This document shows positions 34,010 through 44,579 of a stretch of 45,543 bases of DNA, one piece after another (positions within the stretch are counted from its first letter, which is position 1; each line of letters starts with the position of its first letter). The notes beneath the pieces are model-generated. The model did not search any database. It saw only the letters and a program-made list of their open reading frames with translations, and had not been told where the DNA came from. This DNA comes from Prevotella sp. (GTDB taxonomy: Bacteria > Bacteroidota > Bacteroidia > Bacteroidales > Bacteroidaceae), in the NCBI GenBank assembly GCA_022774105.1, contig JALFNY010000205.1, positions 1-45,543 of the forward strand, in the 5' to 3' direction. Position numbers and translations under genes: made by a program.

Positions 34010-34702
34010 TCACACTTCCCTCTTCATTATACGGCGCATTTTCCTCTCAGCGGTCTTTCTTATCTGTCGCACGCGCTCTCTTTTCAGTCCTCGTTCGCTG
34101 CCAATCTCCGCCATAGTCTTACGTTCTGCGCCTCCGATGCCATAGAACGAGGTTATTATTTCTCGTTCTCTCTCATTGAGAACTCTTATTGCTTGTGTTA
34201 GTGCGAAGCTCACTTCCTTGTCCACTACGGCGTCATCCGTCATCGGTTTGCCTGCTTTCAGCATGTCACCGAGTGTATTTGTCTGCCCAGGGTGCAATGG
34301 TACGTCTGTTGACATACGCTTCACCTCACTGCCTTCTACCTTTCCGCTCTTTGGTAGTGTCACCATAGTGCTTTGTTCTGGCAGTGCTTCTTCCATGGCT
34401 TTACGTATTTCCCACACGGCATAGTTTACGAAACGCCCGTCGTTTTTGGGCTTCCATCTGCGTGCAGAGAGCATTAGTGCGATGTTTCCTTCGCTGACAA
34501 GGTCTTCCATATTCAGCCCTCTGTCAGCATATTGTCGTGCTATGCTGACCACAAACCGCAGGTTAGCGGTCACCAGTTTGGTTACAGCGGCTTCATCACC
34601 TTGTGCTATTCTCGCAGCCAGTGCGTGTTCTTCCTCTTCACTGAGTGACGGTATATTGTGTATTTCCTGCCAGTAGGCATCGAGAGTGTCTATTGATTGC
34701 AT
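34010..34702 (-). CDS. Small (230 aa) sigma-70 family RNA polymerase sigma factor
   Basis: NLRFVVSIARQYADRGLNMEDLVSEGNIALMLSARRWKP...FVNYAVWEIRKAM...ITSFYGIGGAERKTMAEIGSERGLKRERVRQIRKTAERKMRR. Confidence 0.9.
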   Translation of the reverse strand: MQSIDTLDAYWQEIHNIPSLSEEEEHALAARIAQGDEAAVTKLVTANLRFVVSIARQYADRGLNMEDLVSEGNIALMLSARRWKPKNDGRFVNYAVWEIRKAMEEALPEQSTMVTLPKSGKVEGSEVKRMSTDVPLHPGQTNTLGDMLKAGKPMTDDAVVDKEVSFALTQAIRVLNEREREIITSFYGIGGAERKTMAEIGSERGLKRERVRQIRKTAERKMRRIMKREV

Positions 34703-34745
34703 CGGTGGTATCGGTGTTTTATTGTGTTACTTATATCTGTCAGCG

Positions 34746-36050
34746 TTACAGCCAGATTTCAAACAGTCTTGAAAGCCATCCTCTTGTCTTCTGCCATCGG
34801 GTGCGCCATGTGTTCCATTTCTCTGGTGTTAGCATGAAACTTCTTTGTTTGTCGGCATCGAACAGTCTCGTTAGTTCTGCTGTTGTGTGTTTGTCTATGA
34901 TGACGGCGTTGGCTTCATAGTCCCAGTTCAGTGACCTTGCGTCGAGGTTACAACTGCCTACCGTACACACTTTTCCGTCCACCATGATTATCTTCGTGTG
35001 GTGAAAGCCTCCTTGGTAGATATATACTTCCGCCCCACGTTTCATCATCCAGTGCAGATGGTAGAACGAACAGTCTGGTGACATGGGTATATCGCTCTTC
35101 TCACCCATCATTACTTGCATCTTCACCCCGCGTTTCAGTGCTCGCTTTATGGCTTTCTTCACGGAGTGTGTGAGGGTCATGTAAGGGTTAAGTATCTGTA
35201 TGCTGTCTTTTGCATTGTCTATTGCTGCAATGTAGAATTGCCTCATTATCTTGTTCGTCTTGTGCGGTTCACGGTTTATTATGCCTACCATCTTACGGTA
35301 TGCCGTTGCTGTTGTGTCGGGCTTCAAGCCTTTGAAGTAGTCTGCCGGGCGGTATCCGCGGTAGTATTTCTCGCCGTGTACGTTCTGCTTTGCTGTCTTA
35401 TTCCACATTCTGAGGAATATTCTCTGCAGCGTGTTGACCTCTTCTCCGTCTATCCGGCAGTGCATATCGTGCCATTCTCCTACCACCTCCGTGCCGTGTA
35501 TGTAGTAATCTGCCACGTTCATGCCTCCTGTGTAGGCTATCTGTCCGTCTATAACGACTATCTTTCTGTGGTCTCTGTGGAACACATGGTTTATCCACGG
35601 GAAGGCTACGGGGTCAAACTCGCATATCTCTATGCCGTGCTCTCGTATCTTATCGAGGTGTTTTTTCTTCAGCGGACGGTTGTTTGAGATGTTTCCGAAC
35701 GAGTCAAACAGTGCTCTTACTTCTACTCCTTCTTTTACTTTTTGTGCTAACAGTCGCACCAATTCGCTTGTTATCGAGTCGTTGCGAAAGTTGAAATACT
35801 CTAAGTGTACGCTGCTTCTTGCCTGCCTGATGGCCTGAAACATATCGTCAAACTTTGCTTGTCCGTTGTTGAACAGCACCACGCTGTTGTCTTTTGAGAA
35901 TGTTATTCCTTGTCTGCGCAGTTCTCTTACCACCAGTGTGTCTGCTGTTTCTTGTTCCTCGACACACTGTTTTTCTTGCCCTCTGACTGTTATTGCCATG
36001 GCAAGGAGCACTGGCATTATCGCTATTACCAAGTGTTTCTTCATCTTCAT
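34746..36050 (-). CDS. Cardiolipin synthase/phospholipase D-like protein with N-terminal signal sequence
   Basis: Two HxKxxxxD motifs: HRDHRKIVVIDGQIAYTGGMN and HHTKIIMVDGKVCTVGSCNLD. Confidence 0.9.
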   Translation of the reverse strand: MKMKKHLVIAIMPVLLAMAITVRGQEKQCVEEQETADTLVVRELRRQGITFSKDNSVVLFNNGQAKFDDMFQAIRQARSSVHLEYFNFRNDSITSELVRLLAQKVKEGVEVRALFDSFGNISNNRPLKKKHLDKIREHGIEICEFDPVAFPWINHVFHRDHRKIVVIDGQIAYTGGMNVADYYIHGTEVVGEWHDMHCRIDGEEVNTLQRIFLRMWNKTAKQNVHGEKYYRGYRPADYFKGLKPDTTATAYRKMVGIINREPHKTNKIMRQFYIAAIDNAKDSIQILNPYMTLTHSVKKAIKRALKRGVKMQVMMGEKSDIPMSPDCSFYHLHWMMKRGAEVYIYQGGFHHTKIIMVDGKVCTVGSCNLDARSLNWDYEANAVIIDKHTTAELTRLFDADKQRSFMLTPEKWNTWRTRWQKTRGWLSRLFEIWL

Positions 36051-38431
36051 TCGTGTGTCTCTGCCTGCGCCACGCTCCTAATGTGAACGTCAGTCTGTGG
36101 GAATGGTATCTCGATGTTATGTTCATTCAGTGTGTTGTATATGCACTCCAGTATCACTCCGTCGTCGGCGTACTGGGTGAATACGTTTACCCACACTATG
36201 ACTTTTAGCACAAGGGCGGAGTCTCCCAACTCTTTCAGCACTACCTTGCAGCCTTTTTTCTTGTCTATGCAGTCCAGTTTCTCCACTGCTTCTATGATTA
36301 CTCTCTTGGCGTCAGCCACCTTTGTGCCGTAAGCCACCCCTACGTCCAGCACGTGCAGTTCGTAACCGTGGTTACGTGTCATGTTCTTATAGTTCTTGGT
36401 GAATAGTTGTGAGTTCTGAAAGGCTATCACCGAGCCATCTACGGTGTCTATCGTCGTGGAGGTATAGGATATGCTTGACACCGTGCCTCGTATGCCGTCA
36501 CAGACTATCAGGTCTCCTATCCTTATGCGTCCCATCATCAGCGAGATGCCGTAGTATATGTTTTCGAGTATGTCTTTTGAGGCAAAGCCGACGCCGGTTG
36601 ATAGTCCTCCCGAAACTATCACGAGCCAATAACTTGAGACATTGAATATGGCGAGGGATACAATGAACCACACTCCCCACACTACAAGTTGCAATACGTT
36701 CTTCACCATCATAAACCTCTGCGCAGCACCTCTTGCGTCGCGCTGTTCGAGGAAGTATTTTATGAACGCCTTGGCTGTGTGGTTGATGTAATTAAAGACA
36801 AACCACAGCGTTACTACTAAGGCTATTCCGAAGATGCTGGCCTTAAAGTTAAATGTGTCAATGAAGTTCTTGGTGAATAGGTGCAGCGTGAGGTCTGTAA
36901 GGTTAAACACGTCTGCTGCCCAATAAAGGCTAAGCACTACTGATGCCACCGTTGCCACGGGCAGCACTACCCAGTATATGACGTTATGGTGCCATGTCTC
37001 TGTTATGGGTCTTTCTTGCAGGCGTTTTCTTATGGCGTAGCCTCTGAACCAGTCACGGAGGCATATTATTGTCAGTATGCACGTCAACTGCATTATCCAC
37101 CATATCAGTATCTGCACGGCAAGGAGTGTATATCCTACCATCGAACTGACGAGTGATACCACGAACACAACCTGTGAGAACGTGGCATAGCCTCTATCTC
37201 CCCGCTCTACTTCTGTTCTGTATTTGTGTAGCGTATGCCACTGCCACAGGCAGCATATCAGCAGTGTGGGCGGGAATATCAGGTTCACAAGGGCATTTGG
37301 TATAAGCACCACACGGAAACTTATCACCACGAATCCGCACACCAGCAGGGGCAGATATATGCACAGTGTCTTCAAGGTCTTATCTGCTTCTACTCTCAGC
37401 AGCGTGGAGATGATAATGACGCTCATCAGCCATGCGAACTGAACCAGCAGCGATGATGCCATGATAAGGAAATGCTGCGTAACGAGTGCCTGCACCACGC
37501 CGAGCAGAACGGCGAATGTCACGGACGTGGAGGCAAGGATTATACAGGTACGTTTGGCAAGGAACCACTGTCCTGCCTCGCCAAGCATGCCCTTGCGTAC
37601 CAGTTTCGTGGCAAGCCATCTCACCACGAGTTGGTTCAACAGCACCGCTACAAAGCCGTAGAATATTATCCCAACAAAGACGCCCAGCATCCACCGTGCG
37701 TCCCACTGCGACCTTACACCGCCTCCGCTGCCGGAACTGTACTTCTCACCTATCGTCTCACGGGTCTCCGTGAAATAGTCGCCGAGGCGTGAGAGAATGG
37801 AGAAGTAGTTGTCACCGCCGTTTATGAAGATACTGTTCTGCAACTCCTCATACTTGCCGTTGGCATAGTCGTTGAGGTGTTTCAGGCGGCTCTCCGTTAT
37901 TTTATAGTATGTGATGTATTCGTTCAACTGATCCCTGTCCTCCACTACCATGCGACGGGTGTTTATCGCCACTGACAGGCAGACGTTGCGGTCTATCTTT
38001 GACTTCTCGTCAAGCATCATCACGGGCATAGCCCGCAGGCACTGTATCAGACTGTCAATGCGTGCCACCTCACCGTCAGCCTTACCCACAAGCGTGGTGA
38101 ACGGAATGAGATGTTTTTCAAAATCCCGGTACTCTCGTATCGCCTCATGACAGGCATAGGACAGGTCAAAGACGTAACCGTCCTTCTGGGAGTAGAGCAT
38201 CAGGGCGTTCTGGTTACTGTTTTTCATTGTCTGCATGAGGGTTTGGAACACTCTTCGCTCCTCTTTCCGCATTGCTTCCTGCCGCTGCCCGTACTCGTCG
38301 TGGTATCTTGTCAGTTCGCTGCGCAGTATGCGCAACGTGCTACTGAGGCTGTCCTCCTTCAATACTGCCGAGGCAGGGAGTGCCACCAGCAGTGTTAACA
38401 GTGTCAGTATGTATAATCTTAATTTTGTCAT
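36047..38431 (-). CDS. Large MscS-family mechanosensitive channel protein
   Basis: Signal peptide MTKLRLYILTLLTLLVALPASA; multiple TM; GLSTGVGFASKDILENIYYGISLMMGRIRIGDLIVCDGIRGTVSSISYTSTTIDTVDGSVIAFQNSQLF. Confidence 0.92.
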   Translation of the reverse strand: MTKLRLYILTLLTLLVALPASAVLKEDSLSSTLRILRSELTRYHDEYGQRQEAMRKEERRVFQTLMQTMKNSNQNALMLYSQKDGYVFDLSYACHEAIREYRDFEKHLIPFTTLVGKADGEVARIDSLIQCLRAMPVMMLDEKSKIDRNVCLSVAINTRRMVVEDRDQLNEYITYYKITESRLKHLNDYANGKYEELQNSIFINGGDNYFSILSRLGDYFTETRETIGEKYSSGSGGGVRSQWDARWMLGVFVGIIFYGFVAVLLNQLVVRWLATKLVRKGMLGEAGQWFLAKRTCIILASTSVTFAVLLGVVQALVTQHFLIMASSLLVQFAWLMSVIIISTLLRVEADKTLKTLCIYLPLLVCGFVVISFRVVLIPNALVNLIFPPTLLICCLWQWHTLHKYRTEVERGDRGYATFSQVVFVVSLVSSMVGYTLLAVQILIWWIMQLTCILTIICLRDWFRGYAIRKRLQERPITETWHHNVIYWVVLPVATVASVVLSLYWAADVFNLTDLTLHLFTKNFIDTFNFKASIFGIALVVTLWFVFNYINHTAKAFIKYFLEQRDARGAAQRFMMVKNVLQLVVWGVWFIVSLAIFNVSSYWLVIVSGGLSTGVGFASKDILENIYYGISLMMGRIRIGDLIVCDGIRGTVSSISYTSTTIDTVDGSVIAFQNSQLFTKNYKNMTRNHGYELHVLDVGVAYGTKVADAKRVIIEAVEKLDCIDKKKGCKVVLKELGDSALVLKVIVWVNVFTQYADDGVILECIYNTLNEHNIEIPFPQTDVHIRSVAQAETHE

Positions 38432-38591
38432 CAGTGCATAATTTGGTGCAAAGTTATAGTTTTTTTTCCATATATACAAATTTTTTTCTATCACTGCCGT
38501 GGCATTACCACCTTTTTATATATACACCCGCCACTACTGCCCCCAATGCGTGTGCAGCGTTACCCATACACGGCTTCACGGCAGTGGAGAT

Positions 38592-38701
38592 GCAATCAGG
38601 TGCTAATCACCGTGTAATCAAGTGCTGATTGCACTGTAATCGGGTGCTAATTACACGGCAATCAGGTGCTGATTATATTACACACGGCACCTGTTTGCAT
38701 C
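38592..38701. repeat. 22-bp palindromic-unit array, locus G (5 units, starts 38592/38614/38636/38658/38680)
   Basis: GCAATCAGGTGCTAATCACCGT / GTAATCAAGTGCTGATTGCACT / GTAATCGGGTGCTAATTACACG / GCAATCAGGTGCTGATTATATT / ACACACGGCACCTGTTTGCATC. Confidence 0.92.
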
Positions 38702-38743
38702 ACGTTGCCTACATTCATGCCTTCCCCCGAAGGCTTGTCGGCC

Positions 38744-38831
38744 CAAAGTTCAGGGTGCCACCCTGTGAGCAGGTGCAACGCTCGCTATACGTGTCGAGAG
38801 CCCCAAGGCCGGTAGGCGAGGCGGCCGGTGA
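38744..38831 (+). repeat. Intergenic block 2, copy 2 (CAAAGTTCAGGGTGCCACCCTG...GAGCCCC...GGCCGGTAGGCGAGGC)
   Basis: Alignable by eye with the reverse complement of 11671-11767. Confidence 0.65.
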
Positions 38832-38963
38832 AAACAGCAAGCAATAATTTACAGTTAAAAAAACTTAATATGAGGTTATATTAATGGGCCAATACTTTGT
38901 TGTCTCGTCAAAAATCAGTACCTTTGCACCCGAATTTTATTAAACAAACATCAAGAACGAAAA

Positions 38964-39215
38964 ATGAAAAAGAATCTTCATCCAGACAACTATCGCCCCG
39001 TCGTATTCAAGGATATGTCCAACGGCGATATGTTCCTCACCAGATCTACTTGTAAGACAAACGACACAGTAGAGTTCAACGGCGAGACTTACCCAGTGGT
39101 AAAGGTCGAAATCTCAAGCACCTCTCACCCATTCTACACCGGTAAGAGCAAGCTCGTAGATACAGCAGGTCGCGTTGACCGCTTCATGAACCGCTACGGT
39201 AACCTGAAGAAGTAA
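38964..39215 (+). CDS. rpmE2: 50S ribosomal protein L31 type B
   Basis: [79 protein letters not shown]. Confidence 0.96.
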   Translation: MKKNLHPDNYRPVVFKDMSNGDMFLTRSTCKTNDTVEFNGETYPVVKVEISSTSHPFYTGKSKLVDTAGRVDRFMNRYGNLKK

Positions 39216-39266
39216 GAGAGAAACACCTCTTATAAATTCACCTGTTCTTACAAAAAGGACAACCAA

Positions 39267-39313
39267 TAACGCAGACATTTGTAGTTGCATATACAAATAT
39301 CTGCGTTATTTTT
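39267..39313 (+). terminator. Terminator after rpmE2
   Basis: AATAACGCAGA.ATTTGTA...TACAAAT.TCTGCGTTATTTTTATT. Confidence 0.85.
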
Positions 39314-39414
39314 ATTATACATACACATGACTTTTCCGCTTTTTTCTTTGCAGAACGGAATAATATTTGTAACTTTGCGGTCGTAAGACACACTAATCTA
39401 TTAAACATATAATT

Positions 39415-40758
39415 ATGAAAAGCATTTCATTAGACATCAGCAAAGCCCAGCAATTCCTGCCTGCTGGCGCTGTAACCTCACTCAAAGAAAAAGTCAACGA
39501 AGCACGCAAAGGCCTGGAAGAAGGTACCGTTCCCGGCAACGACTACCTTGGCTGGTTGCATCTGCCATCATCAATCACCCCGGAATTCATAAACGAAGTA
39601 AAAGCAGTAGCCGCCGACCTGCGCTCAAAAGCAGAAGTAATAGTAGTAGCAGGCATAGGAGGTTCATACCTCGGAGCAAAGGCAGTAATAGAAGGACTGC
39701 AAAACTCCTTCGCATGGTTAGTAAAAAAAGAAGGCACACCAGCAGTAGTATTTGCAGGCAACAACATAGGCGAAGACTACCTGTATGAACTGACAGAATA
39801 CCTAAAAGGCAAGACCTTCGCCATAATAAACATATCAAAGTCAGGCACAACAACAGAAACCGCACTGACATTCCGCCTGCTAAAGACACAACTCGAAGCA
39901 CAAGTAGGCAAAGAAAAAGCAAAAGACCTTATCGTAGCAGTGACCGACGCAAAGAAAGGAGCAGCACGCACCTGCGCCGACAAAGAAGGCTACCGCTCAT
40001 TCATCATACCCGACAACGTAGGCGGACGCTTCTCAGTACTGACACCAGTAGGCCTGCTGCCAATAGCATGTGCAGGCATAGACATAGAACAACTCGTAGC
40101 AGGAGCACAGGCAATGGAAAAACAATGCGACATAAACGTGCCCTTTGAAGAAAACCCAGCAGCACTATATGCCGCAATACGAAACGCACTATACCAGAAC
40201 GGTAAGAAGATAGAAATACTCATAAACTACCAACCCAAACTGCATTACTACGCAGAATGGTGGAAACAACTGTACGGAGAATCAGAAGGAAAAGACGGAA
40301 AAGGAATATTCCCAGCATCATGCGACTTCACAACCGACCTGCACTCCATGGGACAGTGGATACAAGACGGAGAACGAACAATATTCGAAACATGCATATC
40401 CGTAGAGAACCCAGAAAACAAACTGCTGTTCCCCTCTGACCCAGAGAACCTTGACGGCCTCAACTTCCTTGCCGGAAAACGCATCGACGAAGTAAACAAA
40501 AACGCAGAACTGGGCACACGTCTCGCACACCTTGACGGCGGAGTACCAAACATACTCATATCAATCGAGCGACTTGACGCATACAACTACGGTCAGTTAA
40601 TATACTTCTTCGAACTCGCCTGTGGCATCTCCGGACAATTACTCGGCGTAAACGCCTTTAACCAACCAGGCGTAGAAGCATACAAGAAGAATATGTTTGC
40701 ACTATTAGAAAAACCAGGTTACGAAGAAGAAACAAAGGCTATACGAGCAAGGTTATAA
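39415..40758 (+). CDS. pgi: Glucose-6-phosphate isomerase
   Basis: [68 protein letters not shown]. Confidence 0.97.
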   Translation: MKSISLDISKAQQFLPAGAVTSLKEKVNEARKGLEEGTVPGNDYLGWLHLPSSITPEFINEVKAVAADLRSKAEVIVVAGIGGSYLGAKAVIEGLQNSFAWLVKKEGTPAVVFAGNNIGEDYLYELTEYLKGKTFAIINISKSGTTTETALTFRLLKTQLEAQVGKEKAKDLIVAVTDAKKGAARTCADKEGYRSFIIPDNVGGRFSVLTPVGLLPIACAGIDIEQLVAGAQAMEKQCDINVPFEENPAALYAAIRNALYQNGKKIEILINYQPKLHYYAEWWKQLYGESEGKDGKGIFPASCDFTTDLHSMGQWIQDGERTIFETCISVENPENKLLFPSDPENLDGLNFLAGKRIDEVNKNAELGTRLAHLDGGVPNILISIERLDAYNYGQLIYFFELACGISGQLLGVNAFNQPGVEAYKKNMFALLEKPGYEEETKAIRARL

Positions 40759-40868
40759 ACCCTACACAGGACGAAGGTTACAGGTTGCGGGGAAAAGAGG
40801 CAGCAAACACAGCACAAGCCCCCACAACCCGCAACCCATAACCAACACCCTGCCCCCTATAACCACAA

Positions 40869-41561
40869 ATGAACAGAATATTCCTTCACGGTATGCGCGA
40901 TGGAATACCCATCGCATTGGGATATTATGCCGTAGCCTTCTCCTTAGGCATCATTGCCAGCAACGCAGGAATAAACACCCTGGCAGGATTCATAGGCAGT
41001 TTCTTCACCAGAGCATCAGCAGGAGAATACGGCGTATATACACTCGTAGCAGCATCAGCAGCATACGCAGAAGTAGTAGGAATGAGCCTTGTTACCAACC
41101 TGCGCTACCTGTTAATGAGCACAGCCCTGTCACAAAAGTTCAGTGATAACACACCATTAGCAAAACGAATAATGGTATCTCTATGCGTGACAGACGAGAT
41201 ATTCGGCATCTCCATAGCCTATCCCGGCAGGTTAGTACCAGCATATACCTTCGGCGCAGCAACCATATCCACCGTGTTCTGGGCCTCAGGCACCGCCTCA
41301 GGCATCATTGCCGGCGACGTATTGCCTGCCAATGTGGTCTCAGCCCTGAGCGTTGCGCTATACGGTATGTTCCTCGCTATAATCATACCACCATCACGTA
41401 AGGACAAGGCAGTAGGCATATCAGTAGCAATAAGTTTTATATTGAGCGGTATATGTGCCGTAATGCCCTTGGTATCAGAACTTACAAGCGGCACAAGGAC
41501 TATACTGCTGACAATCATAATATCCTCAGTAGTGGCTGTATGCAAACCCGTTAAAGACTGA
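40869..41561 (+). CDS. azlC: AzlC family permease
   Basis: GMRDGIPIALGYYAVAFSLGIIASNAGINTLAGFIGSFFTRASAGEYG; followed by AzlD. Confidence 0.88.
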   Translation: MNRIFLHGMRDGIPIALGYYAVAFSLGIIASNAGINTLAGFIGSFFTRASAGEYGVYTLVAASAAYAEVVGMSLVTNLRYLLMSTALSQKFSDNTPLAKRIMVSLCVTDEIFGISIAYPGRLVPAYTFGAATISTVFWASGTASGIIAGDVLPANVVSALSVALYGMFLAIIIPPSRKDKAVGISVAISFILSGICAVMPLVSELTSGTRTILLTIIISSVVAVCKPVKD

Positions 41562-41630
41562 AAGACAGACATATCGCAAAGCCACACCGTATGTCTTATG
41601 ACATTCACAAAACCACATCAGGCAACATAA

Positions 41631-41930
41631 ATGCGCATACTGACATACATAGTGATAATGATTATCGTGACAAACCTTATACGTGTAGTCCCGATAATAC
41701 TCATTCGCGGCAGAATACGTAATAGATTCCTCCGCAGTTTCCTATACTATGTACCCTACGTGACCCTCGCCGTGATGACGTTTCCAGCCATTATAGAGGC
41801 CACACAGTCACCCCTTGCAGGCATATTGGCACTGCTGATGGGCATAATTGCCGCTATATGCGGACTGGGACTGTTCCCCGTTGCAGCGATATGTTGCATC
41901 GTTGTGTTTGTCACTGAGTTGATAATATAA
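41631..41930 (+). CDS. azlD: AzlD family branched-chain amino acid transport protein
   Basis: 99 aa, three or four TM, RFLRSFLYYVPYVTLAVMTFPAI; adjacent to azlC. Confidence 0.85.
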   Translation: MRILTYIVIMIIVTNLIRVVPIILIRGRIRNRFLRSFLYYVPYVTLAVMTFPAIIEATQSPLAGILALLMGIIAAICGLGLFPVAAICCIVVFVTELII

Positions 41931-42012
41931 CCCCCTTCACCGCTGAACAACAGGTGCAAAGGCCTTGCAGACAGCAAGAACAGCATCTGACAAGCATCAT
42001 ATAAACAATAAA

Positions 42013-42321
42013 ATGGTAAAACACATAATCCTCTGGACACTGAATCCAGAACTCTCTGACGAGGAGAAGAACACCGTAAAGGCTGGTATAAAGGCTGGTC
42101 TTGAAGGATTGTTGGGTAAGGTTCCTGGCCTGATTGACATCAAGGTACACATCTCCGGACGCCTTGACACCTCCAACTGTGACGTTATGCTCGACAGTAC
42201 ACTTACCTCATTCGAGGCATTAAAGGCCTATGCCGTACACCCAGCACATGTGGAAGTGGCTGACAACAAGGTGAGACCATACACCGTTCAGCGCACCTGC
42301 CTTGACTTCGAGACGGACTAA
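42013..42321 (+). CDS. Dabb (stress-responsive A/B barrel) family protein
   Basis: MVKHIILWTLNPELSDEEKNTVKAGIKAGLEGLLGKVPGLIDIKVHISG...DVMLDSTLTSFEALKAYAVHPAHVEVADNKVRPY. Confidence 0.88.
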   Translation: MVKHIILWTLNPELSDEEKNTVKAGIKAGLEGLLGKVPGLIDIKVHISGRLDTSNCDVMLDSTLTSFEALKAYAVHPAHVEVADNKVRPYTVQRTCLDFETD

Positions 42322-42419
42322 TACGCTGTTATCACCTACCCTTTACACGTACAACGCAACCTGATACCACAACGGTATGGTAGCCTTGACAGTCTGCAAG
42401 ACTACAAACACGACACTTA

Positions 42420-42478
42420 TTATCCGCCTACTGCGCTGACAATCAGCATTGCCAACGCAGTAGGCGGATAGCGTTTTT
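42420..42478 (+). terminator. Long terminator hairpin
   Basis: TATCCGCCTACTGCG...CGCAGTAGGCGGATA (15-bp perfect stem, inner GCTGA-CAA-TCAGC), then GCGTTTTTG. Confidence 0.85.
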
Positions 42479-42620
42479 GTTATAACTATATGGTATTCCA
42501 CAGACAGGGCATTGTGAAATGGCACATAAAGCAAGATTTATGACACATAAAAAGAAGCCTGAATAAATTTTATTATGTACTTTTGCTGGCACAGAAATCA
42601 TACAAAAGAAATAACGAATC

Positions 42621-44519
42621 ATGAAAAGTTACAAGACAAAGTTATACGCATTGTGCCTCGTTCTGTCAGCAGTCATCGGCTGTACAATGAGTGTTTCCGC
42701 AAAAACCGTGTCCTCCCCCAATGGCCGTGTGCTGCTAAATCCCGTCATGAAAGGCAACAACCTCACGGCTTTCTCACTGTGTTACAAGAGTGAAGGTGGG
42801 AAGATAGAGCAGGTTCTGTCGCTGTCTGGCTTCGGAATAGAGAGCAGTGACGGTGGCGGCAGGGGGCTGTCACTGTGCGCTATCAGCCCACTACGCTCCA
42901 TCAGCGACAGTTATTCCATGCTCAGCGGAAAACGATTACAGTGTAATAACGAAGCAAACGAGGTGACATACACGTTTAGTGACAGTCTTGGAGGCCGTCA
43001 ACAAATGGTTGTAAGGCTTTACAACGACGGCATAGCCTTCCGTTATGTGCTGTCAGAACTAAGAAATCCTATTGCCATCAGCGAGCGAACATCCTATAAT
43101 ATAAAGGAGGGAACGAGGCGATGGATACAGAAATGGACAGAGCCTTACGAGGAATTCTTCCCCCAAAGCACTACTGGCGAGTCGCAAAACCGTCATTGGG
43201 GCTACCCTGCCCTGTTGCAGTCCGAGGGTGATGTGTGGGCACTTATAACAGAAGCCGGCATAGAGCGGCAACACAGTGCGTCATCATTGTACAACGACCT
43301 CTCACCCGATGAATACCGGGTAGTGCCTGCCCACAACATGGAGAAGGCTTCCGGACAGTGGGAATCACCGTGGAGGGTGGTGATAATGGGTAGCAAAGAG
43401 GACGTGGTAGAGTCCACACTCGTCACTGATGTCAGTGCTCCCTGCCGTCTGAAAGATACTTCATGGATTGTCCCCGGCAGTGTGTCATGGATATACTGGG
43501 CCTACAATCACGGTTCAAAGGACTACGGTATAGTGAAGAAATACATCGACATGGCCGCTACTCTCAGCCTGCCCTACGTGCTTATTGATGCTGAATGGGA
43601 CGAGATGACAGGCGGAGGAACGGTTGATGACGCCCTGCGCTATGCTAAGGAGAGGGGTGTTAAGGTGCTGCTGTGGTACAATTCCTCCACCGCATGGACC
43701 AAATCAGGCGGTGCGCCTGGCCCTCACGAGCGGCTGAACACACCTGAGAACAGGGAGAAAGAGTTTTCTTGGTTAGAGAAAAACGGTGTGGCCGGCGTGA
43801 AAATAGACTTCTTTGCAGGTGACAAACAGGAGACTATGAAATACTGTATAGACCTGCTTGAGTGCGCAGCACGTCATCATCTTCTTGTAAACTTCCACGG
43901 TGCAACGATTCCACGCGGCTGGCAGAGGACCTACCCTAACCTTATGTCCGTGGAGGCTGTATATGGAGCGGAGTGGTATAACAACCTGCCCGTGCTAACA
44001 AACCGTGCTGCTGCACATAATACCACGTTGCCCTTCACGCGCAATGTCATTGGTTCTATGGACTATACACCCTGCACCTTCTCTGATTCACAACACCCGC
44101 ACATCACTACCCACGCCCACGAACTGGCGTTGCCAGTGCTCTTTGAGTCTGGACTGCTACACTGGGCCGACAAACCCGAGAGTTACCTTGCACAGCCGCA
44201 AGAGGTACAACGCTTCATAAGCGCACTGCCTACGGTGTGGGACGAGACACGATTGCTCCACGGTTACCCCGGTGAAAGCGTCGTAATGGCGCGTCGCAAG
44301 GGGAGCATATGGTACGTGGCAGGCATCAATGGCACGGACTCCCTCATGTCACTGCCCGTCAATCTGCCGTTCTCTGTCAGTGCTTCTGCCAGCATACAGT
44401 TGTTTGCTGACGGCAAGGAACAGGGCAGTTCGTGGAGCATAAAGACCTACAACGGTAACTGTCCGTCAGTGGTAGAATGTCAACCAAGAGGCGGTTTCGT
44501 AATGATTATAAAGCAATAG
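42621..44519 (+). CDS. GH97 family glycoside hydrolase (retaining alpha-galactosidase-like)
   Basis: Signal peptide; SPNGRVLLNPVMKGNNLTAFSLCYK...RLYNDGIAFRYVL...LIDAEWDEM...GVAGVKIDFFAGDKQETMKY...HGATIPRGWQRTYPNLMSVEAVYGAE. Confidence 0.93.
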   Translation: MKSYKTKLYALCLVLSAVIGCTMSVSAKTVSSPNGRVLLNPVMKGNNLTAFSLCYKSEGGKIEQVLSLSGFGIESSDGGGRGLSLCAISPLRSISDSYSMLSGKRLQCNNEANEVTYTFSDSLGGRQQMVVRLYNDGIAFRYVLSELRNPIAISERTSYNIKEGTRRWIQKWTEPYEEFFPQSTTGESQNRHWGYPALLQSEGDVWALITEAGIERQHSASSLYNDLSPDEYRVVPAHNMEKASGQWESPWRVVIMGSKEDVVESTLVTDVSAPCRLKDTSWIVPGSVSWIYWAYNHGSKDYGIVKKYIDMAATLSLPYVLIDAEWDEMTGGGTVDDALRYAKERGVKVLLWYNSSTAWTKSGGAPGPHERLNTPENREKEFSWLEKNGVAGVKIDFFAGDKQETMKYCIDLLECAARHHLLVNFHGATIPRGWQRTYPNLMSVEAVYGAEWYNNLPVLTNRAAAHNTTLPFTRNVIGSMDYTPCTFSDSQHPHITTHAHELALPVLFESGLLHWADKPESYLAQPQEVQRFISALPTVWDETRLLHGYPGESVVMARRKGSIWYVAGINGTDSLMSLPVNLPFSVSASASIQLFADGKEQGSSWSIKTYNGNCPSVVECQPRGGFVMIIKQ

Positions 44520-44579
44520 TAGAGAAATCACAAGATGTACAGTGCGTGATGAGCCTTCTACCGACCTGTGACCGCACCG

